This document shows positions 1 through 8,102 of a stretch of DNA of 64,000 bases, piece by piece; the stretch's first letter is position 1; each line of letters starts with the position of its first letter. The stretch lies in assembly GCA_964634885.1 (NCBI GenBank), contig CAZWLN010000002.1, forward strand, positions 124,001-188,000, written 5' to 3'. The position numbers and the translations under genes were made by a program. The stretch comes from DAINRZ01 sp964634885 (GTDB lineage Bacteria; Bacteroidota; Ignavibacteria; Kapaibacteriales; UBA2268). Under the pieces are notes generated by a model. The model searched no databases. It worked only from the letters and a program-made list of their open reading frames with translations, and had not been told where the DNA came from.

Positions 1-2
1 TG

Positions 3-728
3 GTCAAAGTGTTCTCTGCACTGAAGAAGTCCGGTTCCAGGCTCATCGGGCCGAACTGCCCCGGCATCATCACTCCGGGTGAAGCGAAAGTCGGCATAAT
101 GCCCGGTTTCATTCACAACCCCGGCAGGGTGGGCGTCATCTCACGCAGCGGTACCCTGACCTACGAAGCTGTTAAACAATTGACCGATGTCGGTTTGGGA
201 CAGTCCACATGCATCGGCATCGGCGGCGACCCGATCATCGGGACACAGTTCATCGATGCTGTCAGGCTGTTCAACGAAGACGACGACACCGACGCCATCC
301 TGATGATTGGCGAGATCGGCGGCAACGCGGAAGAAACAGCCGCTGCCTTCATTAAAGAAAAAGTGAAAAAACCGGTAGTCGGTTTCATTGCCGGAAGGAC
401 TGCGCCTCCGGGAAGAAGGATGGGACACGCCGGAGCAATCATTTCAGGAGGAAAAGGTACAGCCGTCGAAAAGATTAAGGCGTTGAAAGATGCCGGCATC
501 CATGTTGTCGATTCTCCTGCCGACATTGGCATTACGGTTAGAAAAGCTCTTGACGAAAAGGGCAGTGTTGTTAAAAAAGCTTCCGCCGCTAAGAAAACCG
601 ACTCAAAAACAGCGCCGGCCAAGGCTGCCCCGAAAAAAGCAGCTAAAAGCCCACTGCCGAAAGCTTCTGTGAAAAAGTCGGCGGCAGGAAAGAAATCTGC
701 TGCCGGTACTTCAAAAAAAAGTAAATAG
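3..728 (+). CDS. sucD: succinyl-CoA ligase alpha subunit, 3' part
   Basis: C-terminal 241 residues of the ADP/GDP-forming succinyl-CoA synthetase alpha subunit, which makes succinate and NTP from succinyl-CoA in the TCA cycle. The reading frame is open at the window edge, so the N-terminal CoA-binding part lies upstream. Visible family motifs are IGPNCPG near the start, SRSGTLTYE, and PPGRRMGHAGAI, whose His (codon 426-428) is the expected phosphohistidine. The enzyme body normally ends around ITVRKAL. Here about 58 more residues follow (552-725): 18 Lys and 14 Ala with Pro and Ser, very like a histone H1 or AlgP-type tail. sucC is not in the window. The identity is secure; the function of the tail is unknown. 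Confidence 0.95.
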   Translation, partial: VKVFSALKKSGSRLIGPNCPGIITPGEAKVGIMPGFIHNPGRVGVISRSGTLTYEAVKQLTDVGLGQSTCIGIGGDPIIGTQFIDAVRLFNEDDDTDAILMIGEIGGNAEETAAAFIKEKVKKPVVGFIAGRTAPPGRRMGHAGAIISGGKGTAVEKIKALKDAGIHVVDSPADIGITVRKALDEKGSVVKKASAAKKTDSKTAPAKAAPKKAAKSPLPKASVKKSAAGKKSAAGTSKKSK

Positions 729-823
729 AAGTACAATTGATATTATTGCCGGGAATGGCTCCGGGATTGCCCCGGACTGCTCCCGGCAATAGAATATTAT
801 ATATCTGTGAGGAAAAATTACTG

Positions 824-1249
824 ATGGAAAGAACATTAGCAATAATCAAACCCGACGCCGTGAAAAAGAACGCTGTCGGTGAAATAATTACGATGATCAC
901 TACTGCCGGTTTCAGGATAATTGCCATGAAACTGACAAGGATATCTGTTCAGCAGGCCGGTAAATTTTACGAAGTACACAAAGAAAGGCCCTTCTACAAT
1001 GATCTGCTCCGGTATATGGCCGGCGGCCCCATCGTGCCGATTGTGCTGGAAAAAGACAACGCTGTCGAAGATTTCCGAAAGCTGATCGGCAACACAGACC
1101 CCCTGCTTGCCGACGAAGGGACAATACGTAAAATCTACGGCGAATCGAAATCCGTCAATGCGGTCCACGGCTCAGATTCACCCGATAACGGGCTCATCGA
1201 GGCCGGCTTCTTCTTCAGCGCTGCCGAAATCGCAGCAATCAACCTGTAA
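824..1249 (+). CDS. ndk: nucleoside diphosphate kinase
   Basis: 141-residue nucleoside diphosphate kinase, which transfers the gamma phosphate from ATP to other (d)NDPs through a phosphohistidine. It starts MERTLAIIKPDAV, the standard N-terminus of the family. The catalytic His is His115 in NAVHGSDSP, and the length is typical. The frame is open upstream, but the extra 29 codons contain no conserved sequence, so ATG 824 is taken as the start. It lies 95 bp downstream of sucD on the same strand and could be co-transcribed; ndk next to TCA or nucleotide genes is common in this superphylum. Confidence 0.97.
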   Translation: MERTLAIIKPDAVKKNAVGEIITMITTAGFRIIAMKLTRISVQQAGKFYEVHKERPFYNDLLRYMAGGPIVPIVLEKDNAVEDFRKLIGNTDPLLADEGTIRKIYGESKSVNAVHGSDSPDNGLIEAGFFFSAAEIAAINL

Positions 1250-1289
1250 TCCGTCGTTCATTTTTATCCAACAACTAACCGGAACGAAC

Positions 1290-1820
1290 ATGGAAAAGTT
1301 TGACACAATCAGTTCTGAACTTCGTTTTCAAAACCCATACTGGGAATATATGGTGGAAAAGTATGTGCTGCCCGACAAGAGCCAGGGCGATTACCACTAT
1401 GTAAACTCCCGGGGTTCCACAATGATAATCCCCCGCCATGTAAATAATACTTTCACTTTGATTCGTCAATATAGATATTTAAATAAGAAATACAGCCTGG
1501 AGTTCCCCGGTGGCGGCCTGAAGAAGGGACTGGCGCCTGAGGAAAATGCCAGGGAGGAGTTGAAAGAAGAGTCCGGACTTGTGGCAAGTACCCTGACACT
1601 CATTGGGGAGTTTAACCCGTACAACGGCGTTACCAATGAGATATGCCATACCTACCTTGCCAGCGGCCTGGTACAGACAGGGAATGCACCGGAACCTTCG
1701 GAGGAACTTGAAATTGTAAGACTAAGCTATGAACAAATTGTAGGATTAATAAAACAAGGTGAAATATGGGATGGAATGACTTTAGCCGCCTGGGCTTTAT
1801 ACGTTTACCAGGATTTATGA
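1290..1820 (+). CDS. Nudix hydrolase (ADP-ribose pyrophosphatase-like)
   Basis: 176-residue Nudix-family protein, expected to cleave nucleoside diphosphates linked to another moiety, perhaps ADP-ribose or a sugar nucleotide. The Nudix box is at about residues 73-95 (GGLKKGL then APEENAREELKEESGL). Relative to the consensus G-x5-E-x7-REUxEExGU, the first Glu is Leu and the Arg is Glu, while the metal-binding EExG core is kept. ATG 1290 is chosen because the frame upstream overlaps ndk without conserved sequence. The stop overlaps the next gene's start in an ATGA, so the two are probably translationally coupled. The substrate cannot be read from the sequence. Confidence 0.85.
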   Translation: MEKFDTISSELRFQNPYWEYMVEKYVLPDKSQGDYHYVNSRGSTMIIPRHVNNTFTLIRQYRYLNKKYSLEFPGGGLKKGLAPEENAREELKEESGLVASTLTLIGEFNPYNGVTNEICHTYLASGLVQTGNAPEPSEELEIVRLSYEQIVGLIKQGEIWDGMTLAAWALYVYQDL

Positions 1821-2815
1821 AGAAAGCTGCTGTCGGCAGGCATAATAAATTGTTGCCGCTCACACTGGCGCTTACTTTTGCGTCTTTGCTCCTTACTTCG
1901 GCGGCCTTCATCCAGGGAGATACGGCTGACAGTTCCGAACACAGGCTCAAAGTGAAATTCCCTCTTAATATTCTGCATCACTATAAATTGACTGAAGTAA
2001 CAACTGTGGCCAGGACTTTTTCCGACAGTACCACAAGGGAATACTCCAGGGAAATCGAGTATTATTATACTCTTAAACAATTGTCCCTGCCTTCCAATGA
2101 ATTCGTTGAGATTGACGCCAGGGTCGATTCTGTAAGGTACCTGTTCAAGGAAAACGGCGTTGAGAAAAAGGTGTTTACAGAGGATGAGAAATACGGCGAA
2201 GGTGGATTGACGGAGGATATCAGGCTGACAGTCCTGCCTAAGGACAGGAATTTCATGATGACTTTTTCTCCCTACGGCGACCTTGCCAAAATCACCTCTC
2301 CCCAAATCGATGAAGTCAAAAGGTATTTCACCGACCACGCACAAGAGCTTGTTTCGGACACCATGAGAAAGATCACCTGGTTTAACCAGTTGTCGGACTA
2401 TAATCTGCAATATATATGTAATGTCCAGAAACTACTGCTGCCAATGGGGCCTGTAAAAAGGGACAGCGTTTGGAAATCGCCTATGATCTTCAGGATCGAC
2501 ATGAAAAACTATGTCGATACCCTCAAGGTATGGATCGCAGACATTAAAGTCGGTGAATATATCATCGAATCAGAAGGCCATAATCCCAAATTCTTTGAAA
2601 GCTATGGTTTGTTTAACGGAGTAAAGTATCCTCTGACCATTGACTCGACAAAGGGAATTACAAAGTATGCCATCAAAATTGACCCGTTCGGCTGTATCAA
2701 TAAATCTGAAGGTTTCTTTTCAGCAAGGATATTTGCACGCTCAAATAAAGAAAGATTTTCAGACAGCGTAACTGTCAGGTCAAACACCGAGCTTCTCGGC
2801 AGGTACAGATGGTAA
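1817..2815 (+). CDS. exported protein of unknown function
   Basis: 332 residues with a clear N-terminal signal peptide: basic start MKKAAVGRHNK, a hydrophobic stretch to about residue 30, then AAFIQGDTADS. The remainder is soluble, with alternating hydrophobic and charged residues that suggest beta structure. No lipobox, catalytic motif or membrane anchor was seen. I do not recognise the family. The start ATG 1817 overlaps the Nudix stop by 4 bp (ATGA), and NfeD begins 10 bp after its stop, so it sits in a Nudix-exported protein-NfeD-slipin run and probably acts in the periplasm or at the outer membrane. Confidence 0.7.
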   Translation: MKKAAVGRHNKLLPLTLALTFASLLLTSAAFIQGDTADSSEHRLKVKFPLNILHHYKLTEVTTVARTFSDSTTREYSREIEYYYTLKQLSLPSNEFVEIDARVDSVRYLFKENGVEKKVFTEDEKYGEGGLTEDIRLTVLPKDRNFMMTFSPYGDLAKITSPQIDEVKRYFTDHAQELVSDTMRKITWFNQLSDYNLQYICNVQKLLLPMGPVKRDSVWKSPMIFRIDMKNYVDTLKVWIADIKVGEYIIESEGHNPKFFESYGLFNGVKYPLTIDSTKGITKYAIKIDPFGCINKSEGFFSARIFARSNKERFSDSVTVRSNTELLGRYRW

Positions 2816-2824
2816 TATAAAAAT

Positions 2825-4102
2825 ATGGGAAAAAAATTCCTCCTTTTCATATTGCTTTTACTCAACTTCGAAGCTTATGCCTCGGACAGGGTCCCTGTAC
2901 TTACGGTTGACGCGGCAATCAGCCCCGCGACCGCCAGGTATATCGACAAGGCAATTGGAAAAGCTGAGGAAGAATCCGCTCCGGCAATTGTCATCAAACT
3001 TAATACTCCCGGAGGCTTGCTTGAGGCAACCAGGGATATTGTCAGTCGCATTCTCGATTCGAAAGTACCGGTACTGGTCTATGTCGCACCCTCCGGCTCG
3101 CGTGCCGGCTCGGCGGGAGTGTTCATTACCCTGTCCGGGCACGTGGCGGCAATGGCTCCGGGAACAAACATCGGCGCAGCCCATCCTGTCGGAATGCAGG
3201 GCGAGGCCGACTCCTCGGTAATGTTTGAAAAAGTAACCAACGACGCTGCTGCTTTCATACGTACCATAGCCGACAGGAGGAAACGCAATGTGTCGTGGGC
3301 GGAAAGGACTGTCCGGGAGAGTATCTCATCGACTGAAAAAGAAGCTCTCGACTCCGGCGCCATTGACTTCGTCTGTGTTTCAGTCGAAGAGCTGATTGCA
3401 AAAGCTGACGGCAAAGTCGTAGAGGTCGCCAACAGGTATGTTACTTTGCAGCTCAAAGGAAAAGCTACGGAGGACATGGAGATGAGCTGGATTGAAGAGC
3501 TGTTGCTCATCATCAGCGATCCGAACATAGCCTATATCCTGCTGATGCTCGGCATCTACGGCATCCTTTTCGAATTGTTCAGCCCCGGGGCTGTTCTGCC
3601 CGGAGTTCTGGGCAGCATTTCGATGATACTCGGCTTGTATTCCATGAACACACTGCCGATTAACTACGCCGGTGCAGCCCTGATCATCCTTGCCGTCATC
3701 CTTTTCCTGCTGGAGATTAAAGTTACCAGTTACGGCATCCTGACGATTGGCGGAGTAATCGCATTGTTCCTTGGCTCGATGATGCTCATCGATTCACCCT
3801 TAGAATTCATGCAGATTTCCCTCTCGGCAATCATAACCAACGCCGTCCTGAACATATTGTTCTTTGCCTTCGTCATTGCCCTTGTGGTTAAAGCCCGTAA
3901 AAGGCGCAAAGTAAGCGGCGCCGATGAATTGATCGGAAAGGCCGCTACCGTGCTTGTCGCAATAGCAAAGAACGGACAGGGCAAAGTCAAGGTTTTCGGG
4001 GAGATATGGAACGCTGTCTCCGACACTCCTTTCCAGGAGGGAGACAGAGTTAAGATAGAAAGTATCAAAGGACTTACATTAAAAGTTGTTAAATATCCAT
4101 AA
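2825..4102 (+). CDS. NfeD-family membrane serine protease
   Basis: 425-residue long-form NfeD, a membrane-bound ClpP-class serine protease that works with slipin/stomatin proteins. Order: signal peptide or N-terminal anchor (1-19); ClpP-like protease domain (about 25-215) with the nucleophile in GSRAGSAGVFIT (Ser96) and a candidate general-base Lys136, matching the Ser-Lys dyad of the archaeal homologue PH1510; a cluster of membrane segments (about 235-370); and a C-terminal OB-fold NfeD domain (about 375-425). The slipin partner starts 16 bp downstream, the classic pairing. The substrate is unknown; homologues cleave the hydrophobic end of stomatins. Confidence 0.92.
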   Translation: MGKKFLLFILLLLNFEAYASDRVPVLTVDAAISPATARYIDKAIGKAEEESAPAIVIKLNTPGGLLEATRDIVSRILDSKVPVLVYVAPSGSRAGSAGVFITLSGHVAAMAPGTNIGAAHPVGMQGEADSSVMFEKVTNDAAAFIRTIADRRKRNVSWAERTVRESISSTEKEALDSGAIDFVCVSVEELIAKADGKVVEVANRYVTLQLKGKATEDMEMSWIEELLLIISDPNIAYILLMLGIYGILFELFSPGAVLPGVLGSISMILGLYSMNTLPINYAGAALIILAVILFLLEIKVTSYGILTIGGVIALFLGSMMLIDSPLEFMQISLSAIITNAVLNILFFAFVIALVVKARKRRKVSGADELIGKAATVLVAIAKNGQGKVKVFGEIWNAVSDTPFQEGDRVKIESIKGLTLKVVKYP

Positions 4103-4117
4103 TCATCGGAGGTAGCT

Positions 4118-4906
4118 ATGCCGTTTTCAACACCGGTCATCATTATTGTATTATTTTGTGTAATACTTTTATTTTCAGCTCTGAAAGTACTCAACGAATA
4201 CGAAAGAGCCGTCATCTTCCGTCTCGGCAGGCTGATCAACGTAAAAGGCCCCGGCCTGATTGTACTCATACCCATTATCGACAAGATGGTACGCGTAAGC
4301 ATGAGGACTGTTGCAATGAACATCGAACCGCAGGACATCATCACCAAGGACAACGTTTCTGTCAAGGTAAATGCTGTATTATACTTCCGGGTAATGGAAG
4401 CCGAAAAAGCAATCGTCAGCGTCGAGAACTACCTTTACGCCACGAACCAGATCTCACAGACAACACTGCGCAGCATCCTCGGACAGTCGGACCTGGACGA
4501 ACTTCTTTCTGCCAGGGAACAGATAAACCACAAGCTGCAGCAAATAATCGACGACCAGACAGAACCCTGGGGCATTAAAGTATCTTCCGTAGAATTGAAG
4601 CAGGTTGACCTCCCACTTGAGATGCAGAGAGCCATGGCAAAACAGGCAGAAGCCGAAAGGGAGCGCCGTTCCAAAGTCATCAACGCCGACGGTGAATTCC
4701 AGGCAGCCCAGGCTTTGTCCGAGGCAGCACTCAAGATTGAGAACCATCCCGTTGCCTTACAGCTGCGATTCCTCCAGACACTGTCAGACATCGCCACAGA
4801 AAAGAATTCGACGATTGTGTTCCCTGTCCCAATCGACCTGCTGAAACCTTTCATCAAGGATATGAATAAGCCGTTGGACCAGGAAAAGAAACCGGCAGAG
4901 GGATGA
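4118..4906 (+). CDS. slipin/stomatin-like SPFH protein
   Basis: 262-residue bacterial slipin. One N-terminal membrane segment (about 3-24) is followed by a signature KVLNEYERAVIFRLGRL and an SPFH/band 7 domain with the family pattern VSVKVNAVLYFRV and TLRSILGQSDLDELL. A charged helical segment rich in Glu, Arg and Lys (MAKQAEAERERRSKVI) then leads to the C-terminal assembly region. Slipins form ring-like oligomers in membrane microdomains. The preceding NfeD protease gene is the usual genetic partner. An SD-like GGAGG (4109-4113) precedes ATG 4118. Confidence 0.95.
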   Translation: MPFSTPVIIIVLFCVILLFSALKVLNEYERAVIFRLGRLINVKGPGLIVLIPIIDKMVRVSMRTVAMNIEPQDIITKDNVSVKVNAVLYFRVMEAEKAIVSVENYLYATNQISQTTLRSILGQSDLDELLSAREQINHKLQQIIDDQTEPWGIKVSSVELKQVDLPLEMQRAMAKQAEAERERRSKVINADGEFQAAQALSEAALKIENHPVALQLRFLQTLSDIATEKNSTIVFPVPIDLLKPFIKDMNKPLDQEKKPAEG

Positions 4907-4963
4907 TATAATTTATTATATTATTATTGAACATTGTTATTATCAACATATAGTAAAGTGAAT

Positions 4964-5860
4964 ATGAAAGCAAAAACATTGATTATGTACATTGCCGCAC
5001 TGGCCGTGTTACTGCCTTTGACCGGCTGCGGGGACCGCTATATCAGTGTGCCGTACACCAGGCCTGCCCAGGTCAACATGAAGGATTACAAAGCAATATT
5101 CGTTGCCGACTTCACCGGCCCAAACGGCAGGGAACTGACTTTTGCAGTGAAAAAGATGCTGGTTGACCTGAAAAGGTTCGACATCCTCGAAAGTTTCAAC
5201 TCTGCCAAAAATACGGCTGCCGCTGTTGTCATCGAAGGCGACATGGTCCAGGATGATTACGAAGAGAAAGTGAAAGAGAACAGGACTTACAAAGACGATA
5301 AAGGGGCCTCCCACGTCGAATTCGGCCTTGTCGGGCGCTGGACCACCAGTGTGAACCTGAAGATAATCGATATAAGTACAAGTAAGGTGCTCTATGCCCT
5401 GAACGCCGAAAAAACAAAAGAAATAACCAAATCCGACAAAGACAGGAAACCTAAGGTTGAAAAATCGGAACTCAGCAACCTGAAGGAGGACGTTCACAAC
5501 ATTGTTGCAAATAGCGCCGTCAACCTCCTGATTCCCAGGACTGAGTACGTCAGAGTCCGGGTAATGGAAGACGACGACCTGCCCGAACTCGAACATGGCC
5601 TCGAATACGCCCGCACCGGTGATTTTGAGAATGCAATCGTTTTCTTCAAAAAAGCTCTCGACAAGACAAAGGACAATGAAAAACTTGCCAAGGTCTATTA
5701 TGATATCGGCATTGCCTACCAGTACAGCTATGATTTCACGAATGCATACCAGAACCTGTACAAGGCAACCACGCTGTCGCAGGAAGTACTCTACCAGGAC
5801 GCTTTGATTGCCATGCAGAAAATGAAAAACGACTATGACGAGTATATGAAGCAATTGTAA
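4964..5860 (+). CDS. TPR-containing lipoprotein
   Basis: 298 residues starting MKAKTLIMY with a lipoprotein signal peptide and lipobox LTGC, so the mature protein is lipid-anchored at the Cys. The middle region (VNMKDYKAIFVADFTGPNGRE onward) resembles the curli assembly CsgG-like or GNA1162-type fold only in general pattern. The C-terminal third contains one or two TPR-like helices (LEHGLEYARTGDFENAIVFF, then AKVYYDIGIAYQYS). ATG 4964 is chosen over further-upstream starts because the signal peptide begins there. It probably has a periplasmic role, possibly as an assembly factor. The family is not firmly recognised. Confidence 0.75.
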   Translation: MKAKTLIMYIAALAVLLPLTGCGDRYISVPYTRPAQVNMKDYKAIFVADFTGPNGRELTFAVKKMLVDLKRFDILESFNSAKNTAAAVVIEGDMVQDDYEEKVKENRTYKDDKGASHVEFGLVGRWTTSVNLKIIDISTSKVLYALNAEKTKEITKSDKDRKPKVEKSELSNLKEDVHNIVANSAVNLLIPRTEYVRVRVMEDDDLPELEHGLEYARTGDFENAIVFFKKALDKTKDNEKLAKVYYDIGIAYQYSYDFTNAYQNLYKATTLSQEVLYQDALIAMQKMKNDYDEYMKQL

Positions 5861-5877
5861 AAAAAAATAAAATAATA

Positions 5878-5904
5878 TAAATACGATTACAATAGTCGTA
5901 TTTA
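5878..5904. promoter_or_regulatory. dyad upstream of the Rrf2 gene, candidate operator
   Basis: A perfect 9-bp inverted repeat, TAAATACGA (5878-5886) and TCGTATTTA (5896-5904). Inside the spacer, positions 5888-5889 also pair with 5893-5894, so the whole 27 bp is symmetric apart from one T/G pair and a 3-base centre. It lies about 50 bp before the Rrf2 regulator start and is not followed by a T-run, which argues against a terminator and for an operator, perhaps for autoregulation of the suf genes. It begins 17 bp after the stop of the lipoprotein gene. Confidence 0.45.
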
Positions 5905-5954
5905 AGTAACGTCAAAAGCCATATTATTATTAACATAGTGATATGGCTTTTTGA

Positions 5955-6365
5955 ATGTTGAAGATATCGAAAAAAATTGAATATGCGCTTCTTGCCCTGC
6001 AGTACATCGCATCGCAGCAGGACAAGGTAGTACCTGCCAAGGAGATGGCCGGGGTACTGAACATCTCGTTCGAGTTCCTTTCCAAACTGTTACAGCAATT
6101 GAACAAAGCCGGCTTCATCTCTTCCCAGCAGGGCATCAAAGGCGGCTATGTCTTTGCAGTGGAGCCCGACAAACTGACCGTATCCGACGTCATTACGGCG
6201 CTCGAGGGGGACTCCGGCATCATCAACTGCCTCAACGGCGAGGAAGAGGAACAATGCCTCAGGACGGACTGCTGCACACTCAGGAAACCTATGCAAAAGA
6301 TACAGAGCCAGATCAACAGTATATTAAAATCTACTTCCATTGCCGAATTAGCTAATCAATCTTGA
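5955..6365 (+). CDS. Rrf2-family transcriptional regulator of the suf operon
   Basis: 136-residue Rrf2/IscR-type regulator. An N-terminal winged helix-turn-helix (about 1-80; KISKKIEYALLALQYIAS, GIKGGY wing) is followed by a linker with cysteines in NCLNG, QCLRTDCC, matching the three-Cys cluster ligands used by IscR/SufR-like sensors to hold a 2Fe-2S cluster. It probably senses Fe-S status and controls the downstream suf genes, whose first member begins 15 bp after its stop. The dyad at 5878-5904 is a plausible binding site. ATG 5955 gives a normal Rrf2 N-terminus; TTG 5958 is possible. Confidence 0.92.
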   Translation: MLKISKKIEYALLALQYIASQQDKVVPAKEMAGVLNISFEFLSKLLQQLNKAGFISSQQGIKGGYVFAVEPDKLTVSDVITALEGDSGIINCLNGEEEEQCLRTDCCTLRKPMQKIQSQINSILKSTSIAELANQS

Positions 6366-6380
6366 AAGGACTATTGAAAA

Positions 6381-7844
6381 ATGGCTGAAGAACAGAAACA
6401 ACAACAGGACGACCTGGTTGAACAAATAACCAACAGCGAGTATAAATACGGCTTCGTTACGGACATCGAGCAGGAGTTTGCGCCTAAAGGCCTTAGCGAG
6501 GATATTGTCAGGTTCATTTCGCGCAAGAAGAACGAGCCTGAGTTCATGCTTAACTGGAGGCTAAAGGCCTATCAGTACTGGCTTAACATGAAAGAGCCGT
6601 CCTGGCCTAACCTCAGCTATCCGCCGATAGATTACCAGGACGCATACTATTACGCTGCTCCGAAGTCCCAGAAGGAAGGCCCTCATTCCCTCGATGAGCT
6701 TGACCCGGAAATAATTAAAACTTTCGATAAACTCGGCATTCCCCTCAATGAAAGGGAACTGCTTGCCGGTGTGGCGGTGGACGCCGTAATGGACAGCGTG
6801 TCGATTGCCACCACTTTCAAGGATAAACTGTCCGAACTGGGTATCATCTTCTGTTCCATGAGCGAAGCGATACAAAACCACCCGGCCCTCATCGAGAAAT
6901 ATCTCGGGTCTGTAGTGCCTTACACCGACAACTATTTTGCAACACTGAACTCTGCCGTGTTCAGCGACGGTACCTTCTGTTACATACCGCCGGGTGTACG
7001 CTGCCCGATGGAGCTTTCAACATACTTCCGCATCAATGCCTCTCAGACAGGCCAGTTTGAAAGGACGCTCATAGTCGCCGACGAAGGCAGCTATGTAAGC
7101 TATCTCGAAGGCTGCACAGCGCCAATGAGGGATGAAAACCAGCTTCACGCCGCTGTGGTGGAACTCGTGGCCCACAAAAATGCCGAGATCAAATACTCAA
7201 CGGTGCAGAACTGGTATCCGGGTGATGAACAGGGCAGGGGCGGCATCTACAACTTCGTTACCAAACGCGGCATCTGCCTCGATGACAATGCTAAAATATC
7301 ATGGACACAGGTGGAAACCGGCTCCGCCATTACATGGAAATACCCGAGCTGCATACTGAAGGGTGACAATTCATCAGGGGAGTTCTATTCCGTCGCTGTT
7401 ACCAATAATTACCAGCAGGCAGACACCGGAACTAAGATGATTCACATCGGCAAAAATACCAGAAGCAGGATTGTCTCTAAAGGTATCTCTGCCGGCAAGA
7501 GCCAGAACAGCTACCGTGGCTTGGTGAACATCAATAAGAAAGCAATTAACGCCCGTAACCATTCGCAGTGCGATTCGCTGCTAATCGGGGATAAATGCGG
7601 GGCGCACACTTTCCCGTACATCGAAGTACACAACCAGGATTCAATTGTCGAGCATGAAGCCACCACTTCGAAGATATCCGAAGAGATCATGTTCTATTGC
7701 AAACAGCGGGGCATCGGCGACGAAGAGGCCGTATCGCTGATAATCAACGGTTTTACCCGCGAGGTGCTGAACCAACTGCCTATGGAATTTGCCGTGGAAG
7801 CCCAGAGGCTTCTGTCCGTCAGCCTCGAAGGAAGCGTCGGGTGA
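6381..7844 (+). CDS. sufB: Fe-S cluster assembly scaffold SufB
   Basis: 487-residue SufB, the scaffold subunit of the SufBCD complex that builds Fe-S clusters with sulfur from SufS. The family sequence is clear throughout: GLSEDIVRFISRKKNEPEFML near the N-terminus, the beta-helix core (YVSYLEGCTAPMRDENQLHAAVVE), and the C-terminal region SQCDSLLIGDKCGAHTFPYIEV then EHEATTSKISEEIMFYCKQRG. Length is normal. Cytoplasmic. First structural gene after the Rrf2 regulator; a 258-bp gap with repeats separates it from sufC, unlike the tight spacing in the rest of the operon. Confidence 0.98.
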   Translation: MAEEQKQQQDDLVEQITNSEYKYGFVTDIEQEFAPKGLSEDIVRFISRKKNEPEFMLNWRLKAYQYWLNMKEPSWPNLSYPPIDYQDAYYYAAPKSQKEGPHSLDELDPEIIKTFDKLGIPLNERELLAGVAVDAVMDSVSIATTFKDKLSELGIIFCSMSEAIQNHPALIEKYLGSVVPYTDNYFATLNSAVFSDGTFCYIPPGVRCPMELSTYFRINASQTGQFERTLIVADEGSYVSYLEGCTAPMRDENQLHAAVVELVAHKNAEIKYSTVQNWYPGDEQGRGGIYNFVTKRGICLDDNAKISWTQVETGSAITWKYPSCILKGDNSSGEFYSVAVTNNYQQADTGTKMIHIGKNTRSRIVSKGISAGKSQNSYRGLVNINKKAINARNHSQCDSLLIGDKCGAHTFPYIEVHNQDSIVEHEATTSKISEEIMFYCKQRGIGDEEAVSLIINGFTREVLNQLPMEFAVEAQRLLSVSLEGSVG

Positions 7845-7854
7845 TTGGAGTTGT

Positions 7855-8000
7855 ATCTAATTACGAATTACGAATTAAGAATTACGAATGAGGAGTATTT
7901 ATTTACGAATTACAAATGACGAATTACGAGCCGAGCGCAGCGAGACCGGCGTAGTCAATTACGAATGAGTAGAGACACAAGGTTTGCGGCCCGGGAATAC
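7855..8000. repeat. REP-like intergenic element between sufB and sufC
   Basis: Several tandem or near-tandem copies of the unit ATTACGAAT and variants (7859-7970), then an imperfect inverted repeat GCCGAGCGCAGCGAGACCGGC and the phrase GAGTAGAGACACAAGG. The same words (ATTACGAAT, GTAGAGACG) recur in the block at 43.05-43.56 kb, so this is one dispersed repeat family. It has no coding potential and interrupts an otherwise compact operon. The rest of the 258-bp gap (8001-8102) is A/T-rich and shows nothing else I can name. Confidence 0.6.
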
Positions 8001-8102
8001 AGGAAAGAAGAATTGAAAAATTAAAAATTGAATAGATAAATTAAAAAATTGTTTAATAATGAAAAATTTAAAAGAATTATAAATCTAATGTAGGACGCGA
8101 CA

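Noticed and set aside
7855..8102. Hidden small gene between sufB and sufC
   Set aside because: The gap is repeats and AT-rich DNA without an SD-led reading frame.
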